Positions 22,330-32,822 of a DNA stretch of 64,000 nt are shown in pieces (within the stretch, counting starts at the first letter, position 1; every line of letters begins with the position of its first letter). The stretch lies in the NCBI GenBank assembly GCA_015680685.1, contig MNCI01023815.1:386813-450812 (forward strand). The letters run 5' to 3'. Under the pieces are notes generated by a model. The model saw only the letters and a list, made by a program, of their open reading frames with translations. It did not search any database and was not told the origin of the DNA. The translations under genes and the position numbers were made by a program. The stretch comes from Gnetum montanum. Lineage: Eukaryota; Streptophyta; Gnetopsida; Gnetales; Gnetaceae.

Positions 22330-23170
22330 CCAAAGCTCTAGAAAGTGGTTAAGTGAGAATTGTAGAAACTAATCAAGGCAAGATTCATCTACCTAATAGC
22401 AGAAAGTGAATGGATTAGTTCATTAGTCATTGTTCCAAAAAAAGGTGATAATTGTAGGATCTATATAAACTTTTGATTATTAAATGTGGCAATGTTTAAA
22501 GACCATTTTCCTTTGTCATTTGTTGACCAAGTCTTTAATGCTATAATAGGACACCAATATTACACCTTTTTAAATGGTTCCAATAGAGACAATCAAATCC
22601 ATAGAGTGTCACAAGATTAAGATAAGATCATGTTCACTAGCCCTTTGAGAATGTTTTCCTGTAGACAAATGTTGTTTGGTCTTTGTAATGCTCCTACTAC
22701 ATTCCAAAGACTTATCGTCAGTATTTTTCATAAGTAGATTAGTAACAAAGTTCAAATATTTATGGATGATTTCTCCACTTATGGACCCAAATTTAGACAA
22801 GCTCTAAACCACTTGGAGCAAGTTATAAAAAGATATGTAGAGACAAATTCAAAGCTCAATTAGTAAAAGAGCCACTTAATAGTCTACGAAGGAATACTTC
22901 AAGGTCATAAAGTTTCACAAAAACAAATTAAAGTGGATCTTGATAAAATAAGAGTCATCTAAAACATAATCAAGAGATTAAAAACCATTAAATATGTTAG
23001 ACCTTTTCTTGGCCATACAAGATATTCTTGAAGATTTATTTAGAATTTCTCAAAAATTGAAATACCACTAGTGGAACTAGCAAAGAAAGGTGTACCATTT
23101 TTTTATCAAAGATGTGTGAAAAGCCGTTTGAAAGCCTAAAACAAAAGTATGATATTTGTTCATCAAAAGT
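22330..23170 (+). pseudogene. Reverse transcriptase, plus strand, decayed
   Basis: Collinear with the PR fragment. Motifs: SEWISSLVIVPKKGDNCRIY (22405-22465), FKDHFPLSFVDQVFNAIIGH (22495-22555), YYTFLNGSNRDNQI (22555-22600), MLFGLCNAPTTFQRLIVSIF (22668-22728) and catalytic VQIFMDDFSTYGPKFRQALN (22750-22810). Then SHLIVYEGILQGHKVS and the connection region RPFLGHTRYS (about 23000). The sequence stays homologous to about 23170, where orientation changes. It has the fewest stops of the three FMDD-type RT copies. Confidence 0.82.
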
Positions 23171-23179
23171 TGGAAAAAC

Positions 23180-24010
23180 TTAGCTACTATTGTTGATATG
23201 CAATCCTTTATTGTAGCTACTTATATACATTTTATATAATAGTCAACTATTGTAATTATATATAAATTCCATTTTGACATTGGTGTAATGGATCCCATGA
23301 AATTAATTTCAGAGATGTCAAATGGTTCTAATGGATATATCCACTATTGTGTCTCCTCATTCATGGTTGTCATTCTTTTATCTTTTTGGCATCTTTCACA
23401 AGACTATGAAAATAAATGTGTGTCCCTAAATATCATGAACTAGAAGTAACCTACCATTAGGACTTTCATAGCTATTCCTCATCCTATATAATAGCCACCA
23501 CAAGATACCTCATGTGCATCTTGTAGGACTCACTTCTAACTTTCTTCTAGAACACATCATTAAATCAATTCATTAGCACAAATCTTATATATGTTACCAT
23601 AAATTTCAATGAACTATGTTACTTGGTGAAGGAATTGTTCTTTCTTCTTTTCATCTCATTTAATAGGGATTGCTTGTAAAGTTAGAGAATCCATATAATA
23701 TCTTAACTAGAACTGTGTTGACAAATCTATAACTATTGCAAAGAGACATTGTGAATAATAATTCATTGAGAAACTAGTATGATACTTGTTTTGCATTGTC
23801 TTTTGGCTTCCATCTTAACCTTGACAAATAATCAATAACTATGTTTTTTGTGCCTTTTCTATTAATCATAGTGATGTCAAATTCTTGTAAGATCACAAGC
23901 CATCTTATTAAACCTAATGATACTATGGTTAGTATGGATATATATATAGGATAATCAAGCACATAGTGTTGGAACTTTTTCAATGCATTTATCATAGTCA
24001 TCAACCCTTT
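23180..24010 (-). pseudogene. RNase H end and integrase N-terminal half, inverted
   Basis: Minus strand: LKKFQHYVLDYPIYI and LQEFDITMINRKGTKNIVIDYLSRL (24004-23800) are the RNase H C-terminus. Further left come the IN zinc-finger piece CERCQKDKRMT (about 23400) and PFDISEINFMGSI (about 23310-23290) with the first catalytic acidic position changed to Glu-Ile-Asn context. The core ends near 23190. These domains follow RT in pol, yet here they are on the opposite strand with RNase H at the far end, as if the segment had been flipped. Confidence 0.75.
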
Positions 24011-24044
24011 TTCTGTAGTTGTATACTTAAGTTCTACTTTAGTA

Positions 24045-24119
24045 ATTAGACAGTTAGCGTAATTAATATATTAAGACAGTTAGTGTAATTAATATATTAG
24101 ACAGTTAGCGTAATTAATA
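24045..24119. repeat. Three 25-bp tandem repeats
   Basis: Three near-identical units of ATTAGACAGTTAGCGTAATT plus AATAT, lying between the inverted RNase H-IN block and the promoter module of the second env-position ORF. Confidence 0.85.
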
Positions 24120-24344
24120 ATCTGGTCAACTAGGCCCAATTGATGTAGACAACTACATCAACTCAGCCCTGTTAACTAGGCCTACTCGATGCAGCAAAAA
24201 AATCCTATAAATACTACCCAACACTTTGAAAATTTTTGTCATTTTCTTCAAAATGAGAGGGGTGTTTCCACAATTTTTCAAAGCCCAAAACTTTCACACC
24301 ATTTGTCCAAATCACTCCATTCTTCAATTCTATAGTTATCAAAG
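24120..24344 (+). promoter_or_regulatory. Promoter and leader of env-position ORF
   Basis: GGCCCAATTGATGTAGAC and GGCCTACTCGATGCAGC boxes (24132-24197), like those in the LTR U3, then TATA box CCTATAAATACTACCC (24205-24220), then a leader ending TATCAAAG before GTAAGC. The layout is that of a core promoter plus 5' exon. A minus-strand ORF here (24214-24486) is a shadow. Confidence 0.5.
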
Positions 24345-24655
24345 GTAAGCTCCTAGTCATGGGGGCCACAAATCTTAAGGTTTCTAATGAAAATTTTTCA
24401 AAAATTTTTCTAACTCCCTTAAATTGAAATGATTTTAACATTAAATCATCAATTTTTGAGAGTTTGCCCCTTCCAACAAACTTCAATAAATCTAAAATTA
24501 ATTATTAATATTAAAATAATAATAAAATAATAATTGAAATGATCAAATCGACCATAATCACAACTTAGCCAAGTGCAACTTTCCCAAGAGATAATGTATC
24601 CCAATTGTTTCAAGTTACACATTAATGCTAACCCTTGGTCATGTTGTAATCACAG
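24345..24655 (+). other. Predicted 311-nt intron in 5' leader
   Basis: Donor CAAAG|GTAAGC and acceptor TGTAATCACAG|ATGGC; the ORF start codon is the first three bases of the next exon. AT-rich interior as usual for plant introns. The third copy keeps the same arrangement (54485-54835, 351 nt). Prediction only. Confidence 0.55.
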
Positions 24656-27205
24656 ATGGCACTAAGACCAAAATGGCTATAGGAAGGAGGACCATCACAA
24701 CCAAGGGACAAATGACCTAGAGTTGGAAGGGAATAGCAAGAACAAGCTCAAGAATAGGTAGTAGAAACTCACCCATTGGGACCTCTTCAAAAGGAGCCTG
24801 AAGTGGAATTTGTTCGATAGATTCCCAAGAAAGAGGCTGTGACTAAAAAATCTCAAATAGGAGAGGCACTAGGGCTTGTACTAAGACTTTAGGTCACATT
24901 GACACAAGTCTACCTTAACATGATCAACACTCATGATGTCCAATGCTCAATTCTCCAAGAACTGAACTTTGGATGATTCTTAGAAAATTCTCCACTAGAA
25001 GTGAAGACATAGTTGCAAAACTATCCCATGTGGTCAATCATCACTTCTAGTATGGAGTGGTAAATGGGAGAGACATATCTCTTCTGGAATAGCAAAAAAG
25101 CAAGAGCCACTATGAGAATCAAGGACATTCAAGTGTTCTACTCAGCAAAAGCCATTATGCATGCCCTTGGTCTACCTAATTCTAGCACTCATCTGATAGA
25201 GATCTACATGAATGTAGACCCAAAGGTAAAAAGGAAGTGAACCTAGCAGTGTTATGGGGTTGATCACAAGGAGTTTGATGTGCTCACACCAATGGAGCAC
25301 ATATACTTCAAGATAGCGACTTATCACCTCAATCCAATGATCAAGCCCGGCAAGGTGACTACTTTCTCCACCCAAGCATGTGCTACTTTAAGTGGAAAAT
25401 TTCCTATTAACCTTCTACAGTTAATATATCTAGAGATGAAAAAGCATTTCAAAGAAAATGAACATGGAAGGAAAATTCTACCATTTCCATGACTTATCAA
25501 AAAACTCTGTAAGAGGGCAACAATAGTCTACTATGTGAACGACATAATCAAGCATACTCCCATTGCCTCATAGTCTAAGATGATGAAAGACAAGACCCTT
25601 GTCATGTCTAAAGAAGAGTAGTAGCAACCGCCACCTCCACCACCCACTTAAGAAACAATGTTAGAGGCCTACACAACCATTAAACACTTGCACAAAATCT
25701 AAGAGTAGCTCTTACGTGAATGGGAGCAGTGAGCAAGAATAATTGGTGGGGTCCATCTATGTACCATCTTGTAATGGTTCACCTCAACAAAGTGGCTTAA
25801 ACAATTAGTCAGATGAAGGGAGGTGGGTCAATATTCTCAGCCCAAAGAATGCAGCTGCCTGCGAGGTTAAATCCTAGTGCCTAAGAGGTAACAATGTCTC
25901 TCTCGTAATAATAAAAATTCTTAGAAATCTCTAGGAATGCCACTACCTTTTTAGTATTCTTAGAGGAGGGTAAGGGAACAATTGTCTTGGTGATGCAGCA
26001 CCAAGGACAAGAGACCATAGCAGAAATGGTTGCTAATTGAATCACCAAAGTACTAAATGTTCCTACAATGTCTGTACCAAATGTTTTTATGCTCAGAGAT
26101 GTGTAAACATCTACAAGAACTATTAACCACTGATTAAGTATAGCCAAGCATGAGGAATTGCTAGACCGACTGGTGGGAACTAGGCAACTAATTCTAGATA
26201 TCTTTGATTTTTCAAATAACATTACTACAACCTAATCATAGCTACTTGAAGCAAAGGGCAAATGCATCATTTTGAAAGGGCAACTTGAAATGACTCCAGT
26301 ACAAAACCAACGCTTGATCGTGAAGGTTACCTAATTAAGAGCCTATCTTGCTGATCTTGCACTTCTTAACCCTACACTAACAAGAGATGAAGCTTTTCAA
26401 CAACTTCAAGATAGACTTAAACAAGTTGAGGTAGGGATGGTAACAACCATCTTTGACCAGTCCATGGCTGAGGACAAAACGCACCTAGAGAATGAGATGC
26501 TGACTGCAAAAAATCATTACTTGTAGAATGTTGATGTGCAAAAATAGTAAATGTAAGAATTCATCCATCAATAGCAGGAGCAGCTAGCTAGGATGAACAC
26601 TAAGCTTAGGAGATTAGTAGCAAAGAATAGAAATCTCTCTATGAAGGAAGTCTATGCCTTACACAAAAAATCTACAATTAAGATTATCTCTTAGAAAAAT
26701 GAGGCTCTCAAATTTGAGAGAGTCATGAACCACTATAGAGATCAAGTTGGTCTACAAAAGGAAGTTAATGAAAAACATATCCAAATGGCTAATGCATAAG
26801 TCCATGAGACCCTCTAGTAACTCCAACAAGGAAAAGAGGTGTCACAACCTATCTTTGATGGAATAAATGCCTACAACAAAGTAGCGATCTGCATGAAGGA
26901 GTTGCAAATTAAAAAGATAACTAAATATATGGAGCTTGCCATTTTCCAGTATGCAAACCTAGCAATGATGACTATTGGATGGTCGCGATCAAAGTTGGAG
27001 AATCAAGTGGCTAGCTCGTACTTGCTATATAAGGCAGAGTTTAAGCACCACAAGGAAACTAAGCAAAAGCTTAAGATTGCAAATGTTGAGCTTGAAGTTC
27101 TTAAGGTAAGATTCACTAATCCAAGATCAACTACTAAGAACCTGGCCAAAATAATTAATAATTACCAAGAACTATAGAATGTAATTAGGGCATTCAACTT
27201 CAAAT
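24656..27205 (+). pseudogene. Env-position ORF (PF20167-like domain plus coiled coil)
   Basis: Best copy of the extra ORF. Start at ATG 24656 (MALRPKW). The domain region includes EWWMGETYLFW-like (about 25040), FYSAKAIMHALGLPNSSTHL (25130-25190), and the open stretch 25280-25492 with YFKIATYHLNPMIKPGKVTT, then KHFKENEHGRKILPFP, then IKKLCKRATIVYYVND. A proline run follows (QPPPPPP, about 25630). The C-terminal half (26280-27177) is highly charged, with DEAFQQLQDRLKQVEVG and KHHKETKQKLKIANVELEVL, typical of coiled coil. About a dozen stops. Function unknown; env-like by position only, with no signal peptide or transmembrane segment seen. Confidence 0.62.
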
Positions 27206-27720
27206 GAAAACAATTTACTGCTTGATTTGGTAATGTTAAGGATCTGTTCCCAACCATGCCCTATCCTTGGAATGTGCCCATTCTAGCCCACATTGGCGAA
27301 GATACGTGGACCATGCATGATCCTGAGAGTAAGGAGGAGAAGATGAAAGCATTATTGGATGTAGTTTATCTTCTATTGGAAGTTGCAGCCACAATAGGAC
27401 AACCACAATAACCTCAACCACCACGTGTGCCTGAGGTAGGAGAAGGTCCTTCAAAACCTCAAGAGCCTCCACTACTTGGGACCATTTAATCTTCTCCATC
27501 ATTTTCACATCATCAAAGAAATGGTATTTGTCAATTTTGTCTTGTTGTTCAATTTTGTAGTCTTGAACACAAAAAGAATTTTGTAATGATTGTATATCCA
27601 TACACTCAAGCACTTAATGTTTATTTGTGCTTGTTTATGTTTGTCGTATGTCTATTGCCAATCATTAATTTCATACCTTTCGAAATCTGTAAAGAACTCA
27701 AGGATGAGTTTTCACTCAAT
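27206..27720. other. 3' untranslated stretch of the element
   Basis: Between the end of the env-position ORF and the polypurine tract. Contains Pro/Glu-coding shadow (EVGEGPSKPQEPP, about 27435) that may be the true C-terminus in another frame. Otherwise nothing. Confidence 0.35.
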
Positions 27721-27730
27721 CGTGGGGATA
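27721..27730 (+). other. Polypurine tract
   Basis: CGTGGGGATA immediately before an LTR-type TGATGAATC. Comparable tracts precede LTR1 (GGTGGGGCTA), LTR 62424 (GTGGAGGATA) and LTR 56939 (GTAGAGGGCCA). It is the expected plus-strand primer site. Confidence 0.55.
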
Positions 27731-28085
27731 TGATGAATCATAAATGGGATGCATCAACAAGGCCCCATCGACTATGCCTCGTCGACGCATGATTTGATGC
27801 ATTCATGTGGCCCTGTCAATGTAGTATTTTTTTTTTGCCTATAAATACGTGCTCACCCATTGTGTTTATGGCATGCCTTGTTATAGTTGTAGTAGAGCTT
27901 TTACAATTTTATCATTTAGAAGTTAGAATATTTTTCTAAGTGCCCGCAATAGGAGTCAAGAGTGTACGAATCTTTATTCGAGCACTATTGTACCTGAGCA
28001 TAATAGTGTGTGCAGTAATAAAGATGAGCTTTTTAATAAACCTTACAGCACTTTGAAACAAATTAATTATTTCCAGAGGGTATTT
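27731..28085 (+). repeat. Truncated LTR (U3-R part)
   Basis: Starts TGATGAATCATAAATGGGAT. U3 boxes GGCCCCATCGACTATGCCTC and GTCGACGCATGATTTGATGC, TATA box GCCTATAAATACGTGC (about 27839), then TCTTTATTCGAGCACTATTG and AATAAAGATGAGC. Very like LTR1 over this length, then stops near 28085, where the Tat-like element begins. The 3' part of the LTR is missing, so the Tat-like element or a deletion cut it. Confidence 0.7.
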
Positions 28086-28196
28086 TCTTGGCATCGTGAA
28101 CTACATTTTGGAACTGCAACGTCGCACCCTGTGTTGGCACTGTGCATGCTCGCTTGCTTAATGAGTCATGATGCATGTTGGGGACGTGCCGCAAAC

Positions 28197-28665
28197 CCAG
28201 TTTAAGGTCCTAGTAGACCATGATGTGCTAGTTTAAGGTCTCAGCCGACCATGGTGTGCTAGTTTAAGGTCCTAGCAGACCGCCATGCTAATTTAGAGTT
28301 CCAGTAAATTGCTATGCTAGTTTATGGTCATAGCGGATGGTGGATGAGCTAGTTTAAGGTCCTAGCAAACCACTTGTGTCAGTTTAGCATCTCAGCAGAT
28401 GGTCTATGCTAGTTTATAGTCATAGCAGACTATATGTGCGAGTTTATAGTTGTAGCAAATTGTCTGCGCCAGTTTATAGTCGTAGCAAACTGTCTATGCC
28501 AATTTTACGTCGTGGCAGACTATCTATGCTAGTTTCACGTTGTGGCGGACAAGCTTTGCCAGTTTTACATCGTAGCAGATGTGTGCTCACCTTTGCCAGT
28601 TTTACGTCATAGCGGTCGTTGGTGAAGCTTTGCTAGTTTTATGTTGTAGCAGACATCTACTTATC
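28197..28665 (+). repeat. Tandem array, about 30-bp unit, about 15 copies
   Basis: Degenerate units with core GCTAGTTTAAGGTCCTAGCA followed by GACC and a variable 6-10 base tail. Units drift along the array from GTTTAAGGTC to GTTTTACGTCGTAG. It lies just beyond the IN C-terminus of the Tat-like element, the place where Tat elements are known to carry tandem repeats in the 3' untranslated region. The same core occurs at 32290-32520 and 37660-37872. Confidence 0.85.
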
Positions 28666-28689
28666 TGCTCCATGCATCAAATGTAGTAT

Positions 28690-29645
28690 GGCTTGAGATA
28701 TGAGTGATTCACTGAATTTGCAAACTCGTTGTCGTCCATGTCTGCCAGCTTGAAGGCCCCATTCCCAAAGGCTTTTGTGACCATGTATGGACCTTCCCAA
28801 TTTGTTGAGAATTTGTTCATATGCTCACAAACAGCCTTGAGAACGAGGTCTCCCTTCTGTATTCGCCGTTGATGCAGATTTGCATGATGTTTCTGCTACA
28901 ACTTATTTTGATAATGCTCTATGTAACCTAGTGTCTGTGCACGCTCCTCCTCTATTGAGTTGAGGCCGATGATCCTCGACTCGTTGTTCTGGGCTTCGCT
29001 CACGACATTCGATAGAATCATCCAGAGTGATAGCACCTGCAACTCAAGAGGTAATACCACTTCAAATCCATAAACAAGACTATAAGGTGTCTTACCTGTC
29101 GCAGTCCTACATGTTGTCTTGTAAGCCCACAGCACATAGAGGATTTGCTCATGCCATCGCCTCTTACTATTGTTAAGCATTTTCTTCAGCAAGTTGATGA
29201 TGGACTTGTTTGTAGCCTCTGCTTGTCTGTTCACCTATGGGTAATATGGCGAGGAGAACGATTGTCTGATGCCAAGATTGCTGCAAAAGGTTCGGGTTTC
29301 CACACTATTAAACTGTGGCTCGTTGTCGGTCACAATAGTCATGGGAAGCCCAAACCTTATCACGATGTTGTCCAAGATGAAGTGGCAAATCTGCTGAGAT
29401 GTAGTCTTCCTCAGGGGGATAGCCTCTACCCACTTAGTAAAATACTCGGTGGCGGTGATGATGAAGCTATGCCTTATTGAAGACTTAGGCATGATAGGTC
29501 CTATGATGTCTAGTCCTCATCGCTGGAAAGGCCACGTGATCTATGTCAGATGTAATTCTGTAGGTGAAACGTGTATGAGATTTGTGTATCTTTGGCACGT
29601 ATCGCAAGTCTTAACTTTTGCTAGACAATCATGCTCCATGTGAGG
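28690..29645 (-). pseudogene. Tat-like integrase, few lesions
   Basis: Minus strand: zinc-finger end HDCLAKVKTCDTCQR (about 29640-29590), core GLDIIGPIMP (about 29500, D), EYFTKWVEAIPLR (about 29440), IVTDNEPQFNSV (about 29330, second Asp), MNRQAEATNKSIINLLKK (about 29234-29180, catalytic Glu), WHEQILYVLWAYKTT and GKTPYSLVYGFEVVLP. The C-terminal GPY/F-type module NWEGPYMVTKAF and HSYLKPYY lies at about 28800-28700. D, D and E are all present. A frame break between 29235 and 29240 and scattered stops make it a probable pseudogene, but far fresher than its neighbours. Confidence 0.85.
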
Positions 29646-30368
29646 CCAGTAGTACCCTAGGCGTCTAATTTTTGTAACCATAGCCCTAAGTGCTATGTGT
29701 CCACCACACAGTCCCTCATGTCCTTCATTAATAACCTTCTACACTTGTTCTTCATTTATTCATGCTAGCAATATCCCATCATAGGAGCGTTTGCACAAGG
29801 TGTTGTCTCCCATAAGAAAATATTGCTGAGCATTCTTACAAATCACATCTCTCTGGGCAAATGTCAATCTGATTGAGGGTTCACCGTGTTGCAGGTAGGT
29901 TTTAATGTTGGCATACCACTCCTAGGTGTCTGCAGCGCTAACAGAGGCTACGTGTACCACCTGAGTGATAGGCTCGATACACTCGATAATCGAAGCTGGC
30001 AAATTTGTGAACAAATGTGATGACACGTTTAACGCTAGGGTGGTCAGGGCATTTGCTACGATGTTTTCGTTGCACAACATGTGTTGTACATCCGTTGTTG
30101 CAAACTATTTCAGTAGGCTTTTCGCTAAGTCGCAATAGGGTTGCAAGTGTATAACCTTGCAGGTGTAGACCTCGGTGATTTGATTCACAACTAGTTGTGA
30201 ATCTCTGCAAATCGCCAGGTGTTGTATGCTTAATTCTTAGGCTACTAAGAGGCCCTTGAGTAACCCTTCGTACTCTACCATATTGTTTGTACAAGGGAAC
30301 GTAAAATGATAAGAAAAAGGTTGCATTTCCCCAGAGGGAAATGTAATGACAGCAGCTGCACTACCCCC
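29646..30368 (-). pseudogene. Second RNase H (archaeal-type, aRNH) and linker to IN
   Basis: Directly after the first RNase H, the minus strand continues LHFDDTSTA (about 30400, first catalytic Asp), GGSAAAVITFPSGEMQPFSY (about 30350), CTNNMVEYEGLLKGLLVA (about 30280, catalytic Glu) and CRDSQLVVNQITEVYTC (about 30200, catalytic Asp). Then a linker with YFLMGDNTLCKRSYDGILL (about 29820) leads into the IN zinc finger. A second RNase H behind the first is the hallmark of the Tat lineage. Catalytic residues look conserved; a few stops. Confidence 0.8.
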
Positions 30369-30930
30369 TCATGCGGTCGAGGTGTCGTCGAAGTGTAAAG
30401 TAGCGTCAAGGTGTGGTGGGACAATGTTGATAGTGCTAACATGCTCGTCTAGGAATTTGGGATCTATGATCGCCTGGTCGTCGACGGGTGGGATCGCAAG
30501 TTGCGTTGCTATAGCTTGACCTTTCATCGACGATTGGCTCACATAATGCAAATCGAATTCCACTGTTATTGCTTTCCACTGGGCTATCCTACTGCTTTCA
30601 TACAGGTTATTTGTGATAGCCCGGAGTATATTACTCTTGCAAATAATGTTAATCTTGCTACGAAACAGGTAGTGTTTCCACTTCTTCAATGCAAACACTA
30701 AGGCAAGGTAGTTTCTCTCCACCTCATTGTATTTCACCTCATACGCTATCAATGCATGACTTAGGTAGTACACTGGTATCTTAGAACCGTCATCCCGTTT
30801 CTGACATAACAATGCCACGATAGACGTATCCGAGGTGGCAAGGTAGATGAAGAAAGGCTAATCCCTCTATGGTGGATAAATAGTTGGGAGGTGCAAAAGG
30901 TCTTTCTTCATATCATCAAAGGCTTGTTAG
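30369..30930 (-). pseudogene. First RNase H of Tat-like pol
   Basis: Open from 30818 to 30369 on the minus strand. YLATSDTSIVALLCQK (about 30850, catalytic Asp replaced by Ser/Thr context), KIPVYYLSHAL, YNEVERNYLALVFALKKW (about 30720, Glu), INIICKSNILRAI (about 30640, the Asp of TDH now Lys) and WKAITVEFDLHYV. Divergent active site is typical where a second RNase H takes over; this is inference. Confidence 0.72.
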
Positions 30931-32145
30931 CATTTTGTTGTCCATTCGAAGTTAACCCCTTTCTTTAGTAGATCTTGCATGGGGTGTAACTTATTAGTCA
31001 ACTTTACTATAAACCTTCTGATGAACTGTACTCTACCTTGTAACCCGCACAATTCCTTAAGATTTATAGGTGGTGCCAGGTTAACGATGGCCTTAACTTT
31101 GTCAGGGTCCACTCATATTCTAGCCTCCGATACTACAAACCCTAACATGCTTCTGGTTCTCACCCCGAAGACACACTTTTCTAGATTAAGGCATAAATTG
31201 TGCATCTAGCAACGCTTGAGGACTACACCTAGATCATTGGGATGATCAGCGACTTCTTTAGATTTCACCGCTATGTCATCCACGTAATCATTTAGTGTCT
31301 CTAGGATGTAGTTGCTAAAGATGTAAGTCATGGCTCACTGGTAGGTTGCTCCGGCATTCTTGAGCCCAAAGGGCATCATAGTGTAACAAAAGGTATCCCA
31401 TGGGGTCATGAAGGTTGTTGTTAACTAATGCTCTGGGTTAATGCGAATTTGGTTGTGGTCGGAGAAACCATCCATAAAGGATAACAGAGCATGACTAGCC
31501 ATAGTGTAAATGAGTTGATCGACACTTGGAAGTGGAAAATTATCTTTGATCGTCACCTTGTTCAAATCATAGAAGTCTATACAGATTTGTATTCCTTCTG
31601 TTTTCTTAGAAACTACAACGATGTTAGACATCCATTCCGAGTAATCAACTACCCGAATGAAACCAGCCTAATATAGCTTGGTGATTTCATCTCGTACGGC
31701 CAGTGCGATCTCTGGTTTAACCTTGCGAGCATTTTGCTTAACTGCTTTCATGCCCAGGTCTAAGACGATGTTGTGCTGTATTAGCTTCGGATCTAAACCC
31801 GGCATGTCGTTGTATGACCATGCAAAGACTTCAATGTTATCTTGTAGAATTTTGGCTACATCTTTGTGTGTCTGGGAATCTAGGAGGGAACTAAGTTTCA
31901 ATGTTTTTATCCCCCCTAAATGCGGTCATAGGCATTTCGATGAGAGGATCCTCAGTTACATCCCCGGCCTCTAAATCTAGGGCTTGGACCAGATGCTCAA
32001 GCCAGTCTGGGGAGTCTTCTAAGGATGCTACGATGTTAACTGCGGGTGATTCCCAGTCTATTAGCTCTAGGTTCAGATGTCTTGCGAGTTCACTGTGTGG
32101 ACCTGTTAAAGCTAAAGGTGAAGAGAGATCATGATGGATTTCCAT
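30931..32145 (-). pseudogene. Tat-like reverse transcriptase
   Basis: Begins at an ATG at 32145 (MEIHHDLSSPLALTG). Pre-RT: DNIEVFAWSYNDMPGLDP (31840-31790). RT motifs: IVVVSKKTEGIQICIDFYDL (31620-31560), FPLPSVDQLI (about 31530), LLSFMDGFSDHNQI (about 31490-31450), MMPFGLKNAGATYQ (about 31380-31340) and catalytic DYVDDIAVKSKEVADHP (31285-31235). Then the thumb, with LCGLQGRVQFIRRFI (about 31040). About four stops. Upstream, protease lies 5.9 kb away beyond the antisense gene; in Ogre-type Tat elements an intron separates PR from RT, so the spacer could be intronic. Confidence 0.85.
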
Positions 32146-32289
32146 TCTCGCTCAACTTGCAAAAATGAGATAAAAGTCTAGTTAAGAGATACTTGTTTGT
32201 ACTAGCTGTGCATAGTGAAAATTTGCAAAGTAGCAATGAAATGTGAGCAATAGAAATAAGTAGAAAGAATGATAGAAAGCTTAAGATTT

Positions 32290-32520
32290 GCTAGTTTAAG
32301 GTCATGGCGGACCACCTGGAAGTAAAAATGCAAAACTGCTAGTATAAAATGCAAAAAAATACTAGTTTAATGTCTTTGCGGACTGCCAACAGGTTGGAGT
32401 ATTAGTTTAAGATCGTTGCGGACCGCCATAATGTGAAATTTTGAAGGTGCTAGTTTAAGGTCTTTGCAGACCGCCAGAATGTGAAATTTTGAAGGTGCTA
32501 GTTTAAGGTCTTTACAAATA
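32290..32520 (+). repeat. Tandem array, about 46-bp unit
   Basis: Four to five units with core GCTAGTTTAAGGTCTTTGCA followed by GACCGCC and an AT-rich tail (AATGTGAAATTTTGAAG). Same core and orientation as the arrays at 28197 and 37660. It lies between the RT start and the promoter of the antisense gene. Confidence 0.8.
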
Positions 32521-32690
32521 TTTTTGTGAAGGTAAACAACTAGTTTGAAGCGTGTCAAGGTTTTTCGCTTGGGCCCACCTACCTTAATGTAAATAGTGCT
32601 ATTATGCTATGGCAGGCATGCTACGCTGTACGGAACACCCCACATTAATCGAGGAGAGAGAATGACAAGTTTCCTTTTCACCATTGCGGC

Positions 32691-32698
32691 TATAAATA
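32691..32698 (+). promoter_or_regulatory. TATA box of the antisense gene
   Basis: TATAAATA preceded by GCGGC, 132 bases before the first ATG of the plus-strand gene. TACGCTGTACGG and GCTATTATGCTATGG motifs lie 60-90 bases upstream and resemble the CTACGCTATG words of the element LTR. Confidence 0.5.
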
Positions 32699-32822
32699 GG
32701 GATTACCCCTGGTAAACTCGTCATAATAGCGCAGAGCTGACATTCAGAGCGTAGAGCGATTCTACCAATATGAAGCAAGGCGATTCGACGTAGCAACGAA
32801 GAAAGAGCTGGCAAGCGAGATA

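Noticed and set aside
24214-24486. 90-codon minus-strand ORF
   Set aside because: Antisense to the leader and intron of the env-position ORF; the homologous region at 7161-7720 does not conserve it.
28197-28665. Regular repeats with variable parts, CRISPR-like at a glance
   Set aside because: Repeat units drift gradually, spacing is irregular, variable parts are only 6-10 bases, and the context is a plant retrotransposon 3' region.
29938-30294. 118-codon minus-strand ORF, basic
   Set aside because: Wrong frame; the second RNase H motifs (VEYEGLL, RDSQLVVN) read in a neighbouring frame of the same strand.
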